Assembly (NCBI GenBank): GCA_026390585.1
Contig: JAPLFP010000295.1
Location: forward strand, 1 to 39,860
Source: Ignavibacteriales bacterium
Lineage (GTDB): Bacteria; Bacteroidota; Ignavibacteria; UBA10030
DNA: 39,860 nucleotides
Direction of reading: 5' to 3'
The notes under the pieces are model-generated. The model was given only the letters and a program-made list of their open reading frames with translations, was not told the DNA's origin and made no database searches. Made by a program: the position numbers and the translations under genes. Positions 8,461 to 17,800 of the stretch are shown here, piece by piece (the first letter of the stretch is position 1; the number at the start of each line of letters is the position of its first letter).

Positions 8461-10367
8461 AACGTCAGACTTTTTCCTTTTTGCACCGACATGGTCCCGT
8501 TGCATCAGCTGCCGGTCTGATCTGCTTCATCGTGTATCTCTCCACGATGTGTCGCACCGTTTCCTTCATTGATTCAGGAGAGTTGGCTTCGGTTGTTTGC
8601 ATCTTAGGGATTGCACATCCGACTGGGTATCCTCTGTTCAGCATTCTTGCGCACTGTTTCCTTTGGATTCCAATCCCGTCTGAAGAGATCCTGAGGCTCA
8701 ATGTTTTCTCTGCCATCGTTGTCGCTCTCGGCGTCGGTGTGTTCTATTATGTTCTGATCGCAGCGCAGAGACATGCTCAGTCGATGAGGCGAAAAGGGAG
8801 CGAGAAAGGCAGAGTGGAAGGCATTGAGTTGCGGACCGCCGCTTTCATCAGCGCACTGATCTTCGGCTTCAGCACGACGGTGTGGTCTCAATCCGTAACG
8901 ATCGAGGTGTATGGGCTTCACATCGTCCTCGTTCTCCTGACATTTTACGCGTTTTTGGAAGGTCTGAGAATGGATGCCAACGGAAGCGGGCACATCCCAC
9001 CGCAGATGGTTGTTGCCGCTTTCCTGTTGGGTTTGAGCTTTGCGAACCATATGACAACGATTCTCGTTGTCCCGGCACTTCTTTTTCTTTACCTCAAGAA
9101 CTACGGATTCAACCGGCCAGCTGCTCTCCGGTCAGCAAGGCTCTTTCCATTTTTTGCTCTGGGCGTGAGCCTCTATCTCTACCTCCCGTTCCGAGCCCGG
9201 CTGCAGCCCCCGATGAACTGGGGGTATGCCGCTGAAATCGACCGGCTGCTCTGGCATGTGTCGGGAAAGCAATACCGCAACTGGATGTTCTCAAGCTTCG
9301 ACAGCGCGGAAAAGCAACTCTCGTACTTCGTCAACCATTTCCATGTTGAGTTCAATTGGGTGATTATCGGTGTGCTCCTGTTCGGAGCGTGGCAATGCTT
9401 CAAGTCGAGCAGGGAAGTGTTTTGGTTCCTTGTCGTGGGTTTTGTTTCATGTCTCTTCTATTCTGTGAACTATGATATTCACGATATCGATTCGTATTTT
9501 CTTCTTGCATACATCGTGTCGGGAATATTCGTCTTCTTTGGTGTCCATGCAATTGTGGATGCTACCCGACGGAGCGCCAAAAAGTCGACTCTTCTTGTAG
9601 TCGCTCTGGCTTTGCTCATGTTGCCGGGTTTGCAGTTGTATCTCAATCGTTCAGAAGTGGACGAATCCGATAATTCTCTCGTCGCAGACTACACGCACAA
9701 CGTTTTGTCTGGTGTCCAACCGAATGCCGTCATATTGTCCTATCAATGGGATTACTTCGTTGCACCAGTCCAGTACTACCAGCTGGTGCGCAAGGAAAGG
9801 CCTGATGTAGTCGTTATCGATAAAGAGCTTCTGAGGAGGTCGTGGTATTTCATTCAACTGAAAAGTCGATTCCCATGGCTGATAGAGCGGTCACAGCAGA
9901 AAGTGGATGCTTTTCTCGCGGAACTCTACAAGTTTGAACACGACCTGCCCTATGATCCTCTCCAGATCGAGAGCCGGTATGTCGACATGGTCAACGAGCT
10001 GATAGATTGCTCGATGCAGGACAGACCGGTCTATGTTGGCCCAGAGATTGAGCCTGGATTCGGCAGACAGTATCAAAAAATCCCGACTGGGCTGATGTTC
10101 CGGCTGACAAGGAATCCTGATAGTGTTCAGATCAACCCAATTCGCGTCGAATTTCATCCGGCCACCATCGAAACCCGGCTCACTCGCGGCCTTCGCGCGT
10201 TGTACGTTCAGATGCTAACCTCCACAAGTGGCTATTTTCTCGGCAAAAATCGCCTTTCCGATGCTGATTCGTGCATTGAAAAAGCCCTTTCCGTGGATCC
10301 CACATACCGACCGGCCAGAGCCCTACGACAAGCGATATTACTCGCCGGCAGTCCAGCCAAACGCTGA
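8457..10367 (+). CDS. DUF2723 family multispanning membrane protein
   Basis: This 636-residue protein matches the DUF2723 pattern: an early SFIDSGELA block (about 40), then AHPTGYPLFSI (about 57-67) in the first loop, followed by around ten hydrophobic segments to about residue 400. This architecture resembles GT-C type glycosyltransferases, and some database names call it protein O-mannosyltransferase-like. That activity is not shown here. After the membrane part comes a soluble region (about 400-636) ending with a helical pair resembling a TPR (LGKNRLSDADSCIEKALSVDP). The start overlaps the glnE stop by four bases, indicating coupled translation. The pairing with glnE is probably positional rather than functional. 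Family-level identification is firm; function is unknown. Confidence 0.85.
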   Translation: MKRQTFSFLHRHGPVASAAGLICFIVYLSTMCRTVSFIDSGELASVVCILGIAHPTGYPLFSILAHCFLWIPIPSEEILRLNVFSAIVVALGVGVFYYVLIAAQRHAQSMRRKGSEKGRVEGIELRTAAFISALIFGFSTTVWSQSVTIEVYGLHIVLVLLTFYAFLEGLRMDANGSGHIPPQMVVAAFLLGLSFANHMTTILVVPALLFLYLKNYGFNRPAALRSARLFPFFALGVSLYLYLPFRARLQPPMNWGYAAEIDRLLWHVSGKQYRNWMFSSFDSAEKQLSYFVNHFHVEFNWVIIGVLLFGAWQCFKSSREVFWFLVVGFVSCLFYSVNYDIHDIDSYFLLAYIVSGIFVFFGVHAIVDATRRSAKKSTLLVVALALLMLPGLQLYLNRSEVDESDNSLVADYTHNVLSGVQPNAVILSYQWDYFVAPVQYYQLVRKERPDVVVIDKELLRRSWYFIQLKSRFPWLIERSQQKVDAFLAELYKFEHDLPYDPLQIESRYVDMVNELIDCSMQDRPVYVGPEIEPGFGRQYQKIPTGLMFRLTRNPDSVQINPIRVEFHPATIETRLTRGLRALYVQMLTSTSGYFLGKNRLSDADSCIEKALSVDPTYRPARALRQAILLAGSPAKR

Positions 10368-10394
10368 GCGGAAGATCCGCAAAAGCGCGCTTTT
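10368..10394 (+). terminator. weak candidate terminator after the DUF2723 gene
   Basis: A small hairpin GCGGA-AGA-TCCGC (10368-10380) is followed directly by the perfect 14-base palindrome AAAAGCGCGCTTTT (10381-10394). The palindrome ends in four T and lies just ahead of the promoter for the tRNA cluster. The stems are short, so termination efficiency is doubtful. Confidence 0.3.
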
Positions 10395-10408
10395 CGTGCT
10401 CTTTCTCG

Positions 10409-10436
10409 TTGACTCTTAAGCAATTTTTGTTAAATT
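10409..10436 (+). promoter_or_regulatory. sigma70-like promoter for the tRNA-rpmG-secE-nusG cluster
   Basis: TTGACT (10409-10414) and TAAATT (10431-10436) are spaced by 16 bases, about 100 bases ahead of the first tRNA. It is the only good consensus pair in the 173-base gap between the DUF2723 gene and the tRNAs, and the placement suits a stable-RNA/ribosomal operon. Confidence 0.55.
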
Positions 10437-10540
10437 AAGAGGCTCAAGATGCACGCGTTTCCCCTTTTTTCATTGGGCTGTGGTCGCTTTTTTCCGTATG
10501 GATCTGACGAAGCGAACCAAAGTCGGGGGAATGATTGTAT

Positions 10541-10613
10541 GCTGGCGTAGCTCAGTTGGTAGAGCAGCTGACTTGTAATCAGCAGGTCGACGGTCCGAAT
10601 CCGCCCGCCAGCT
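10541..10613 (+). tRNA. tRNA-Thr (anticodon TGT), with abnormal T-arm
   Basis: 73 bases fold as a cloverleaf: acceptor GCTGGCG/CGCCAGC, D-arm GCTC-GAGC, anticodon stem GCTGA/TCAGC with loop CTTGTAA (anticodon TGT, decoding ACA), discriminator T. No CCA is encoded. The T-arm is odd. Stem pair 50-64 is A-C, and the loop reads TCCGAAT, so position 55, normally T (pseudouridine), is C. The other four tRNAs of this cluster have the normal T54-T55-C56. Confidence 0.9.
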
Positions 10614-10676
10614 CTTTGAAGCACAGTTATTCGCTTCGGATTTTTGTTTGCTCGCTCAGCGCGAGCGCAGGAGAGC

Positions 10677-10759
10677 GGGCAGGTAGCGAAGTGGTTAAAC
10701 GCATCAGACTGTAAATCTGACGGCATACGCCTTCGGAGGTTCGAATCCTTCCCTGCCCA
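10677..10759 (+). tRNA. tRNA-Tyr (anticodon GTA)
   Basis: 83-base class II tRNA with acceptor GGGCAGG/CCTGCCC, discriminator A, anticodon loop CTGTAAA giving GTA, and a long variable arm with the stem GGC-ATAC-GCC. The T-loop is normal (TTCGAAT). The 3' CCA is not encoded. A short hairpin (GCTCGC/GCGAGC) lies in the spacer just upstream. Confidence 0.95.
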
Positions 10760-10779
10760 CAACGGAATTTTTGATTGTC

Positions 10780-10809
10780 TGCGCCGAAGGCGCATCCGCC
10801 TCAGGCGGA
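10780..10809 (+). repeat. two back-to-back perfect hairpins (REP-like)
   Basis: TGCGCC-GAA-GGCGCA (10780-10794) is followed without a gap by TCCGCC-TCA-GGCGGA (10795-10809). Each is a 6-bp perfect stem with a 3-base loop in the tRNA-Tyr/tRNA-Gly spacer. They could be a REP-type intergenic element or tRNA processing structures. A near-identical core (TGCGC-TTCG-GCGCA, opposite orientation) stands between rpoB and rpoC. Confidence 0.6.
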
Positions 10810-10881
10810 GATTTCTGATTGCCGATTTGAAAAGATTTGCCGTTACAATTCAATCACAAATCAGACGTCGGAAATATCTTT

Positions 10882-10954
10882 GCGGGAGTAACTCAGTTGG
10901 TAGAGTCACAGCCTTCCAAGCTGTTGGTCGCGGGTTCGAGTCCCGTCTCCCGCT
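10882..10954 (+). tRNA. tRNA-Gly (anticodon TCC)
   Basis: 73-base cloverleaf: acceptor GCGGGAG/CTCCCGC, D-arm ACTC-GAGT, anticodon stem ACAGC/GCTGT with loop CTTCCAA (anticodon TCC), T-loop TTCGAGT, discriminator T. No encoded CCA. Confidence 0.95.
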
Positions 10955-11060
10955 CGACTCAAAACTTCTGAGTTCGAAATTGGGAGTTCGACATTCGACG
11001 TTCACTCGGATGAATATCCAATATCGAATGACGAAGGTCAAATCATGAAGTTGGTTGTTT

Positions 11061-11133
<73 letters not shown>

Positions 11134-11178
11134 CAGTCATCAACGAATACAGTTTGTCCATAAGCGGAGTAGAACGTC

Positions 11179-11328
11179 GTGAGAGACATTATCACTTTGG
11201 AATGCTCGACCTGCAAGCGTCGCAACTACAGTGCAACAAAGAACAAGAAGAAACAAACGGGGAGGGTGGAGTACAAGAAGTACTGCCCCTGGTGCAACAA
11301 GCGTACGCCCCACAAAGAGACGAAGTGA
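11179..11328 (+). CDS. rpmG: 50S ribosomal protein L33 (zinc-binding form)
   Basis: The 49-residue reading frame starts at GTG with GGAG about 10 bases upstream and reads [20 protein letters not shown], then a Lys-rich stretch and [14 protein letters not shown]. The two CxxC pairs (CSTC and CPWC) form the zinc ribbon of the C+ form of L33, which sits near the ribosomal E site. The gene lies between tRNA-Thr(GGT) and tRNA-Trp, ahead of secE-nusG, a common bacterial arrangement. It is shorter than most gene-calling cut-offs. Confidence 0.93.
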   Translation: MRDIITLECSTCKRRNYSATKNKKKQTGRVEYKKYCPWCNKRTPHKETK

Positions 11329-11398
11329 AGAAGTCCGGTTGGTGAGATCCTTTTCGCGGTGCTCGAAGGATCGAACTACCTTCCTGGAAAAGATTCCT

Positions 11399-11471
<73 letters not shown>

Positions 11472-11524
11472 CAATTGTGAAACAGACCGTCTGCAAGATG
11501 TGCACTTGATGAATGTGAAGACCC

Positions 11525-11713
11525 ATGAAAGAAAAAATCATAAACTTTTTCAATGATGTAGTGAAAGAGATGGGGAAAGTCACGTGGCCCACGCGCGAAG
11601 AACTCGCGGAATCCACAAAGATCGTCATCATCGTCTCCCTACTCATTTCTGTATTCACCTGGGGTGTTGACACCCTCTTGGCCGCAGCGCTCAAGGCCAT
11701 TCTTTCAATCTGA
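11525..11713 (+). CDS. secE: preprotein translocase subunit SecE
   Basis: This 62-residue, single-span SecE is the clamp subunit of the SecYEG channel. The N-terminal amphipathic helix (KIINFFNDVVKEMGKVTWP) holds the conserved KVTWPTREEL motif at about 18-27. One membrane segment (about 33-53) follows. Short bacterial SecE proteins of 60-65 residues are normal outside the enterobacteria. It lies 8 bases ahead of nusG, and its partner gene secY lies in the spc region at 36.9 kb. Confidence 0.96.
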   Translation: MKEKIINFFNDVVKEMGKVTWPTREELAESTKIVIIVSLLISVFTWGVDTLLAAALKAILSI

Positions 11714-11721
11714 GGAGAGGC

Positions 11722-12261
11722 ATGGAGTTGAACAAGCGCTGGTACGTTGTGCGAACATATTCAGGGCACGAGGCAAAGGTCAAGGTCTATCTCGAGTCGG
11801 AAGTCGCGCGTTTGAATCTGAGCGAGCGGCTCTCAAGCGTGATGATCCCGTCCGAAAAGGTCATTGAAGTGAAGGACGGCAAGAAGAAGGCAAGGGTGAA
11901 GAACTTCTTCCCCGGCTATGTTCTCGTGGAAGCCGTTCTTGACAAGGAGACGATTCATCTGATCCTTGAGGCTCCTTCTGTGTTGGGATTCGTCCCGGAC
12001 AAAAACAACCCTGCGCCGCTGCAACCCGACGAAGTGAGGAGGCTGATTGGGAAGATGGAGCAGAAGGGAGATGTCGAAATGATCGAAATCCCATTCAGGA
12101 TGGGAGACCCGGTCAAGGTCATCGAAGGACCCTTCAATAATTTCTCAGGCTTCGTTCAGGAAGTGAATCCCGAGAAACTGAAGGTGAAGGTCATGGTGAG
12201 TATCTTCGGTCGGAAGACGCCAGTGGAGTTGGATTTTGTTCAGGTGGAATTGGAAAAGTAG
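11722..12261 (+). CDS. nusG: transcription termination/antitermination factor NusG
   Basis: The 179-residue protein has the NGN domain first (KRWYVVRTYSGHE at about 5-17; FFPGYVLVE at about 62-70), which binds the RNA polymerase clamp. The C-terminal KOW domain follows (VIEGPFNNFSGFVQEV at about 134-149, FGRKTPVELDF), which in other bacteria contacts Rho or S10. Length is typical. The start ATG follows GAGGAG after secE, making a secE-nusG unit that continues to the L11 gene. Confidence 0.97.
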   Translation: MELNKRWYVVRTYSGHEAKVKVYLESEVARLNLSERLSSVMIPSEKVIEVKDGKKKARVKNFFPGYVLVEAVLDKETIHLILEAPSVLGFVPDKNNPAPLQPDEVRRLIGKMEQKGDVEMIEIPFRMGDPVKVIEGPFNNFSGFVQEVNPEKLKVKVMVSIFGRKTPVELDFVQVELEK

Positions 12262-12310
12262 GTTCTGATTTCGTAGGTCGTTCTATAAAGAAAAGAGAGG
12301 TAGATCGTTT

Positions 12311-12736
<426 letters not shown>

Positions 12737-12766
12737 TTTAGACGCACGGAAAGTGAGATTCATTGC

Positions 12767-13465
12767 ATGAAAACCCGAAGCAAGCGCTTCACAGCGGTAG
12801 CCAAGAAAGTCGAAAAGAAAAGCTACACCATCGTTGATGCAGTAGCGAAGGTGAAAGAAACCGCCTCGGCAAAGTTCGCTGAAGGTGTCGACATCGCAGT
12901 TCGTCTTGGAGTTGATCCCAAAAAGGCCGATCAGGCACTGCGCGGCACGGTCGCGCTCCCACACGGTATCGGAAAAGCGGTCCGTGTACTCGTCGTCGCC
13001 AAGCCCCCCAAAGATGATGAGGCGAAGGCGGCAGGCGCCGATTACGTTGGATTCCAGGAATACCTTGAGAAGATCCAGCAGGGGTGGGCTGATGTCGACG
13101 TCATCATTGCGACGCCGGATGTGATGGGCGATCTTGGAAAGCTCGGCAGGATTCTTGGTCCCCGCGGACTGATGCCCAACCCGAAAAGCGGCACCGTCAC
13201 GGCGGATGTTGGCAAGGCTGTGAAAGAAATCAAGGCGGGAAAGATTGAATTCCGCGTCGATAAAGCCGGCATCGTACACGCCACAGTCGGCAAGGCAAGT
13301 TTTGAGAAGGAAAAACTGGTGGAGAACATCCAGTCATTTCTTTCGACCATCGTTCGCCTGAAGCCTTCCACGGCGAAGGGAACGTATATCAAGAGCATCG
13401 CGATTTCGACAACGATGGGACCTGGGGTCCATATCGATCGCAGTGAAGTCGCCGCTCATCAATAA
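12767..13465 (+). CDS. rplA: 50S ribosomal protein L1
   Basis: 232 residues, normal length. Characteristic blocks are the N-terminal helix, [20 protein letters not shown] (about 40-59), [19 protein letters not shown] (about 126-144) and the C-terminal [11 protein letters not shown]1 builds the mobile stalk at the E site and in many bacteria represses its own L11-L1 mRNA. A 30-base gap follows rplK. Confidence 0.98.
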   Translation: MKTRSKRFTAVAKKVEKKSYTIVDAVAKVKETASAKFAEGVDIAVRLGVDPKKADQALRGTVALPHGIGKAVRVLVVAKPPKDDEAKAAGADYVGFQEYLEKIQQGWADVDVIIATPDVMGDLGKLGRILGPRGLMPNPKSGTVTADVGKAVKEIKAGKIEFRVDKAGIVHATVGKASFEKEKLVENIQSFLSTIVRLKPSTAKGTYIKSIAISTTMGPGVHIDRSEVAAHQ

Positions 13466-13494
13466 AGAACTTACGCACTCACATCAGAGAAACT

Positions 13495-13536
13495 GAAGTC
13501 CGGTGCCCGAGTGATCGGGGCTTCTCATCGGTCTTC
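13495..13536 (+). promoter_or_regulatory. L10-leader-like RNA structure ahead of rplJ
   Basis: GAAGTCCGGTG (13495-13505) pairs with CATCGGTCTTC (13526-13536) over 11 positions with one T-T mismatch and one G-T pair. Inside it CCCGA-GTGA-TCGGG (13506-13519) makes a perfect hairpin, leaving an asymmetric internal loop GCTTCT. A stem, bulge and stem of this kind in the 133-base rplA-rplJ gap matches the known L10(L12)4 autoregulatory leader, where L10 binds a kinked internal loop. Assignment is by position and shape. Confidence 0.65.
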
Positions 13537-13598
13537 ACGGGTCAGAGCAGTTGTTGACCTGCACGATGTAATCATTGAAGTCATCAGGAAGGTATCAC

Positions 13599-14120
13599 AT
13601 GAACCGATCGGACAAAGAGGCGATCGTAGCGGAAGTCGCTGACAAGGTAGCGCGTGCGACTGCTATGTACTTTGCCGACTTTACCGGATTGACCGTTGGA
13701 GAAGCATCTGAACTCCGGCGTGAATTCCGAAAAGCTGGCATCGAGTACACAGTGGTGAAGAATACGCTCGCGAAGAAAGCCTTGGAGCAGGTGACCGGAT
13801 ACGATCGCGTATATGAAAAGCTGGTTGGGCCGACTGGTATCGCATTCAGCTATGATGACGCAGTTGCTCCGGCGAAGATCATCAAGAAGTTCAGCGAGAA
13901 ATCAGGCAAGTTGAAACTCAAAGTCGCGGTTCTCGAGAAACAGGTCTTCGACGGCTCCAAACTGGACGAGCTCTCCAAACTCCCGACACGTGCCGAATTG
14001 ATGGCCGGAGTGCTGGGAAGCATTCAAGCACCGATCTCCGGTATCGTCGGAGCCATTGGCGCTGTTGCGCGTGATCTCGTCAACGTGATCGATGCGATCG
14101 AGAAAAAGAAGGCGGCGTAA
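13599..14120 (+). CDS. rplJ: 50S ribosomal protein L10
   Basis: 173 residues. L10 anchors the L7/L12 dimers to 23S rRNA through its N-terminal domain (ADFTGLTVGEASELRREFRKA; VVKNTLAKKAL) and holds L12 with its C-terminal helix. I chose ATG 13599, which follows AGGAAGG by 6 bases, rather than the upstream TTG at 13575 that lies before the ribosome-binding site. It is preceded by the structured leader described separately and followed by rplL after 42 bases. Confidence 0.97.
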   Translation: MNRSDKEAIVAEVADKVARATAMYFADFTGLTVGEASELRREFRKAGIEYTVVKNTLAKKALEQVTGYDRVYEKLVGPTGIAFSYDDAVAPAKIIKKFSEKSGKLKLKVAVLEKQVFDGSKLDELSKLPTRAELMAGVLGSIQAPISGIVGAIGAVARDLVNVIDAIEKKKAA

Positions 14121-14162
14121 CCGCACACAAGTTTGAACATACTTTAATGAAGGAGAATCACC

Positions 14163-14537
14163 ATGTCAGCAGTAGCAGAAATCGTTGAGAAAATTGAAAA
14201 GCTCACGCTGCTTGAGGCGTCAGAGCTGAAGAAGGCGCTCGAAGAGAAGTTCGGCGTCACGGCCGCAGCCCCGATGATGATGGCTGCCGCACCGGCAGCA
14301 GCCGCTGCAGCGCCGGTGGAAGAGAAGACCGAATTCGCCGTCGAATTGAAAAGCAGTGGTGCTCAGAAGATCAACGTCATCAAAGTCGTTCGCGCAGCCA
14401 CCGGACTCGGACTGAAGGAAGCCAAGGATCTTGTTGATGGCGCTCCGAAGGTCATCAAGGAAGGTCTGAATAAGGACGAAGCAGAGAAGTTGAAAAAGGA
14501 AATCGAAGAAGCCGGTGGACAAGTCGAGCTGAAGTAA
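14163..14537 (+). CDS. rplL: 50S ribosomal protein L7/L12
   Basis: 124 residues. The N-terminal dimerisation helix (about 1-35) is followed by an Ala-rich flexible hinge ([14 protein letters not shown], about 39-52). The C-terminal factor-binding domain contains [20 protein letters not shown] and ends GGQVELK. The stalk recruits EF-G, EF-Tu and IF2. AAGGAGAA precedes the start. Confidence 0.98.
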   Translation: MSAVAEIVEKIEKLTLLEASELKKALEEKFGVTAAAPMMMAAAPAAAAAAPVEEKTEFAVELKSSGAQKINVIKVVRAATGLGLKEAKDLVDGAPKVIKEGLNKDEAEKLKKEIEEAGGQVELK

Positions 14538-14802
14538 CAGCTGTCTCACTCTTTTTCGAACTTTCTTTTTTCCGACGTTGTTGACAAACAGCACCAAAAA
14601 TCTGACGAACACTTTAGGACTTAAAGCCGATGGTTTCCCCGCTTTCGGGCGGGTGTGAGCCATCGGCTTGAGTTATCTTTAGGAGGGCAGCGCCCCCAAG
14701 CCCCGGGATCATTGCTCTCACAGCAGAACAATTGCCGGGTTGTAGGAACGTGAGGGCTCTTGTAGTGCGGTCCATTCATCTATCTCAGAAGGAGTGGTTG
14801 AA
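14538..14802 (+). promoter_or_regulatory. structured rplL-rpoB leader
   Basis: This 265-base gap has no gene but several strong folds. AAGCCGATGG (14624-14633) pairs perfectly with CCATCGGCTT (14660-14669) and encloses CCCGC/GCGGG (14638-14653). GGGC-AGC-GCCC lies at 14685-14695. CCCGG (14702-14706) can pair with CCGGG (14735-14739), and GCTCTCAC (14714-14721) with GTGAGGGC (14750-14757). The last two pairings interleave, so they form either a pseudoknot or two alternative states. No T-run follows the long stem. A TTGACA at 14581 lacks a good -10 box. In many bacteria this gap carries an attenuator or RNase III site that sets the rplL:rpoB ratio, and a similar role is inferred. Confidence 0.55.
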
Positions 14803-17800
14803 TTGAAAAACCAATCCAATGGCACAACCGGTCGAATCTCTTTCGGCCGCATCCCATCGGTTATTGAAACCCCGGACCTGCTCAACGTCCAGACGGATTC
14901 CTTCCACAGGTTCTTGCAGGCGGACGTGCCGCCGCATCGACGGAAGAAATTTGGTCTGCAACAGGTCTTCGAAATGAATTTCCCGATCACCGACGCGCGC
15001 GAAAACTTTCTCCTGGAGTTTGCGGAGTACTACGTCGAGAAACCGAAGTACTCTGTGGTCGAATGTCAGGAACGTGGATTGACATTCTCCGTTCCGCTGA
15101 AAGCGAAACTGCGCCTCTCGTCAAAACGTGAAGGGAGTCAAGAGTTCACTGATACCGTCGAACAGGAAGTGTATCTTGGCAATCTTCCAGCCATGACGAT
15201 GCGTGGAACCTTCATCATCAACGGCGCGGAACGCGTCGTCGTGAGCCAGCTCCATCGCTCTCCCGGCGTTTTCTTCGGTGAATCCGTTCATCCGAACGGA
15301 ACCTTGATGTATTCCGCCCGCATCATCCCCTTCCGTGGATCGTGGGTTGAATTCTCCACGGACATCAACAATGTGATGTACGCGTATATCGACCGCAAGA
15401 AGAAATTCCCCGTCACGACGCTGTTGCGCGCCCTGGGCTATTCTTCGGATGATGAGATCCTCGATCTCTTTGAGTTGGTTGAAGAAGTCGATACGAACAA
15501 AGTCAACCTGAAGGAACTCGTCGGTCGCACGGTGTGCAGCGACGTGTTCGACAAGAAGACGGGCGAAATTTTCATCAACAAGGACGCAAAGCTGACGGAA
15601 GACCACATCAAGCAGATCAAGAAGTCGGAGGTCAAGAAAATCCGCATGCTGAAGTCTGAAGCAACGGACGGCTCCGTGATCGCGAACACGATTCTTCGTG
15701 ACGTCGCCCGATCCGAGGAAGACGCTTTGGAGACCATCTACTCGCAACTTCGTTCCGGCGAGGCTCCGGATCTCGACACGGCGAAGAACCTCATCGACCG
15801 CTTGTTCTTCAACCCGAAGCGCTATGACCTCGGTGACGTTGGCCGGCATCGCATGAACGCAAAGCTCGGACTGAGCATCAAAGAGGACGTGACAACGCTG
15901 ACCCGAGAAGATATCGTTGCCATCGTAAAGTACCTGATCGCTTTGCAGCAGGGCAAAAAGAACGTGGACGATATCGATCATCTCGGCAATCGTCGCGTCC
16001 GGACCGTCGGAGAGCAGCTGGCGCAGCAATTCAACGTCGGTCTGTCACGCATGACCCGAACGATTCGTGAACGCATGAACCTGCGTGACAGCGAGACGAT
16101 CACGCCGCAAGACCTGGTGAATGCTCGAACGATTACCAGCGTCATCAACGCATTCTTCGGTACCAACCAGCTGTCGCAGTTCATGGATCAAACAAATCCG
16201 CTCGCGGAAATGACGCACAAACGTCGCGTTTCGGCCCTTGGACCCGGCGGTCTGACACGTGAGCGCGCTGGATTCGAAGTTCGCGACGTTCACTACACAC
16301 ACTATGGCCGGTTGTGCCCGATCGAAACGCCGGAAGGCCCAAACATCGGATTGATATCGTCCCTGTGCATTCATGCCCGCATCAATGATTTCGGTTTCAT
16401 TGAAACGCCGTACCGTAAGGTAAAAGGCGGAAAGGTCACCGAGGAAATCGATTTCCTCGCAGCAGAAAAAGAAGATGAGGTGACGATTGCTCAGGCGAAC
16501 GCCCCCTTGGATGACCGCGGACGCTTCAAGGAAGACAGAGTCAAGTCACGCTTCCAAAGCGATTATCCGCTTGCTGAGCCTGATAAGATCCAGTACATGG
16601 ATGTGGCACCGAACCAGATTGTCAGCGCCGCTGCTGCATTGATCCCCTTCCTGGAGCACGATGACGCAAACCGCGCTTTGATGGGCTCGAACATGCAACG
16701 CCAGGCCGTGCCGTTGTTGACGCCGGATCCGCCGATCGTTGGAACCGGTCTTGAGGAAAAACTCGCCCGGGATTCCCGCACGATCATTGTCGCCGAGCGC
16801 AACGGTATGGTTGAATCCGTCACGGCGGACAGCATCATCGTTCAATATGACATCGACGAAAACAGCACCGAAGCCATCATCAGTTTCGACGACAAGCGCC
16901 GTGTTGAATACAAGCTCACCAAGTTCTTCCGCACGAACCAGGATACCTGCATCAACCAGAAGCCGGTTGTGGAGGAAGGAGATCGCATCAAGCGCGGCGA
17001 TGTCCTTGCAGACGGTTGTGCAACGAAGGGAGGAGAACTGGCACTCGGGCGCAACGTTCTGGTGGCGTTCATGCCGTGGAGAGGGTACAACTTCGAAGAC
17101 GCTATCATCATCAGCGAGCGCATTGTCGCAGAGGACGTCTTCACCTCAATCCACATCGAGGAGTTTGAGCTTCAGGTTCGCGATACAAAACGGGGCGAAG
17201 AGGAACTCACCCGTGAGATTCCGAATGTCAGCGAGGAGGCGACGAAAGACCTCGATGAGAACGGAATTGTGCGCATCGGTGCCGAAGTGAACGAAGGTGA
17301 TATCCTCATCGGTAAGATCACGCCGAAAGGTGAGACAGACCCGACGCCTGAAGAGAAATTGCTCAAGGCGATTTTTGGAGAGAAGGCGGGCGATGTGAAG
17401 GATGCATCGCTGAAAGCACCTCCCGGAATGAAGGGGGTCGTGATCTCGACGAAGCTGTTCAGCCGCAAGAAAAAAGACACCGAAAGCAAGAAGGAAGACA
17501 AGAAAAGGCTCGAGTCTCTCGAACGGTCGAGAAAGAAAGACCTCAAAGAGCTTCTCGAAAAACTCGGAAAGAAACTCGATCAGCTTCTCGCCGGCGAGAA
17601 GTCTTCTGGTATTCGCGACAACGACGGCAATGTCATCGTCCGTAGCGGCACGTCGCTCAAGGAAGACACCTTCCGGTCGTTGGAGGGCCTTGACGCTCTC
17701 GACTACAACCAGGATTGGGTTGACGACAAGCGCAAGAACAACATGTTGGTGAAGATCTACGAGAACTACCGTCAGAAACTGAGCGAAATCGAAGAGCTCT

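Noticed and set aside
10430-11048. Open frames overlapping the tRNA cluster
   Set aside because: They run through tRNA genes on both strands and carry no protein signal.
14581-14610. Promoter at TTGACA in the rplL-rpoB gap
   Set aside because: The -35 box is perfect, but no acceptable -10 box lies 15-19 bases downstream, so I do not list it as a feature.
15121-16029. 302-codon open frame antisense to rpoB (also 17146-17925)
   Set aside because: Fully inside rpoB, with no ribosome-binding site and no recognisable protein; a codon-bias shadow.
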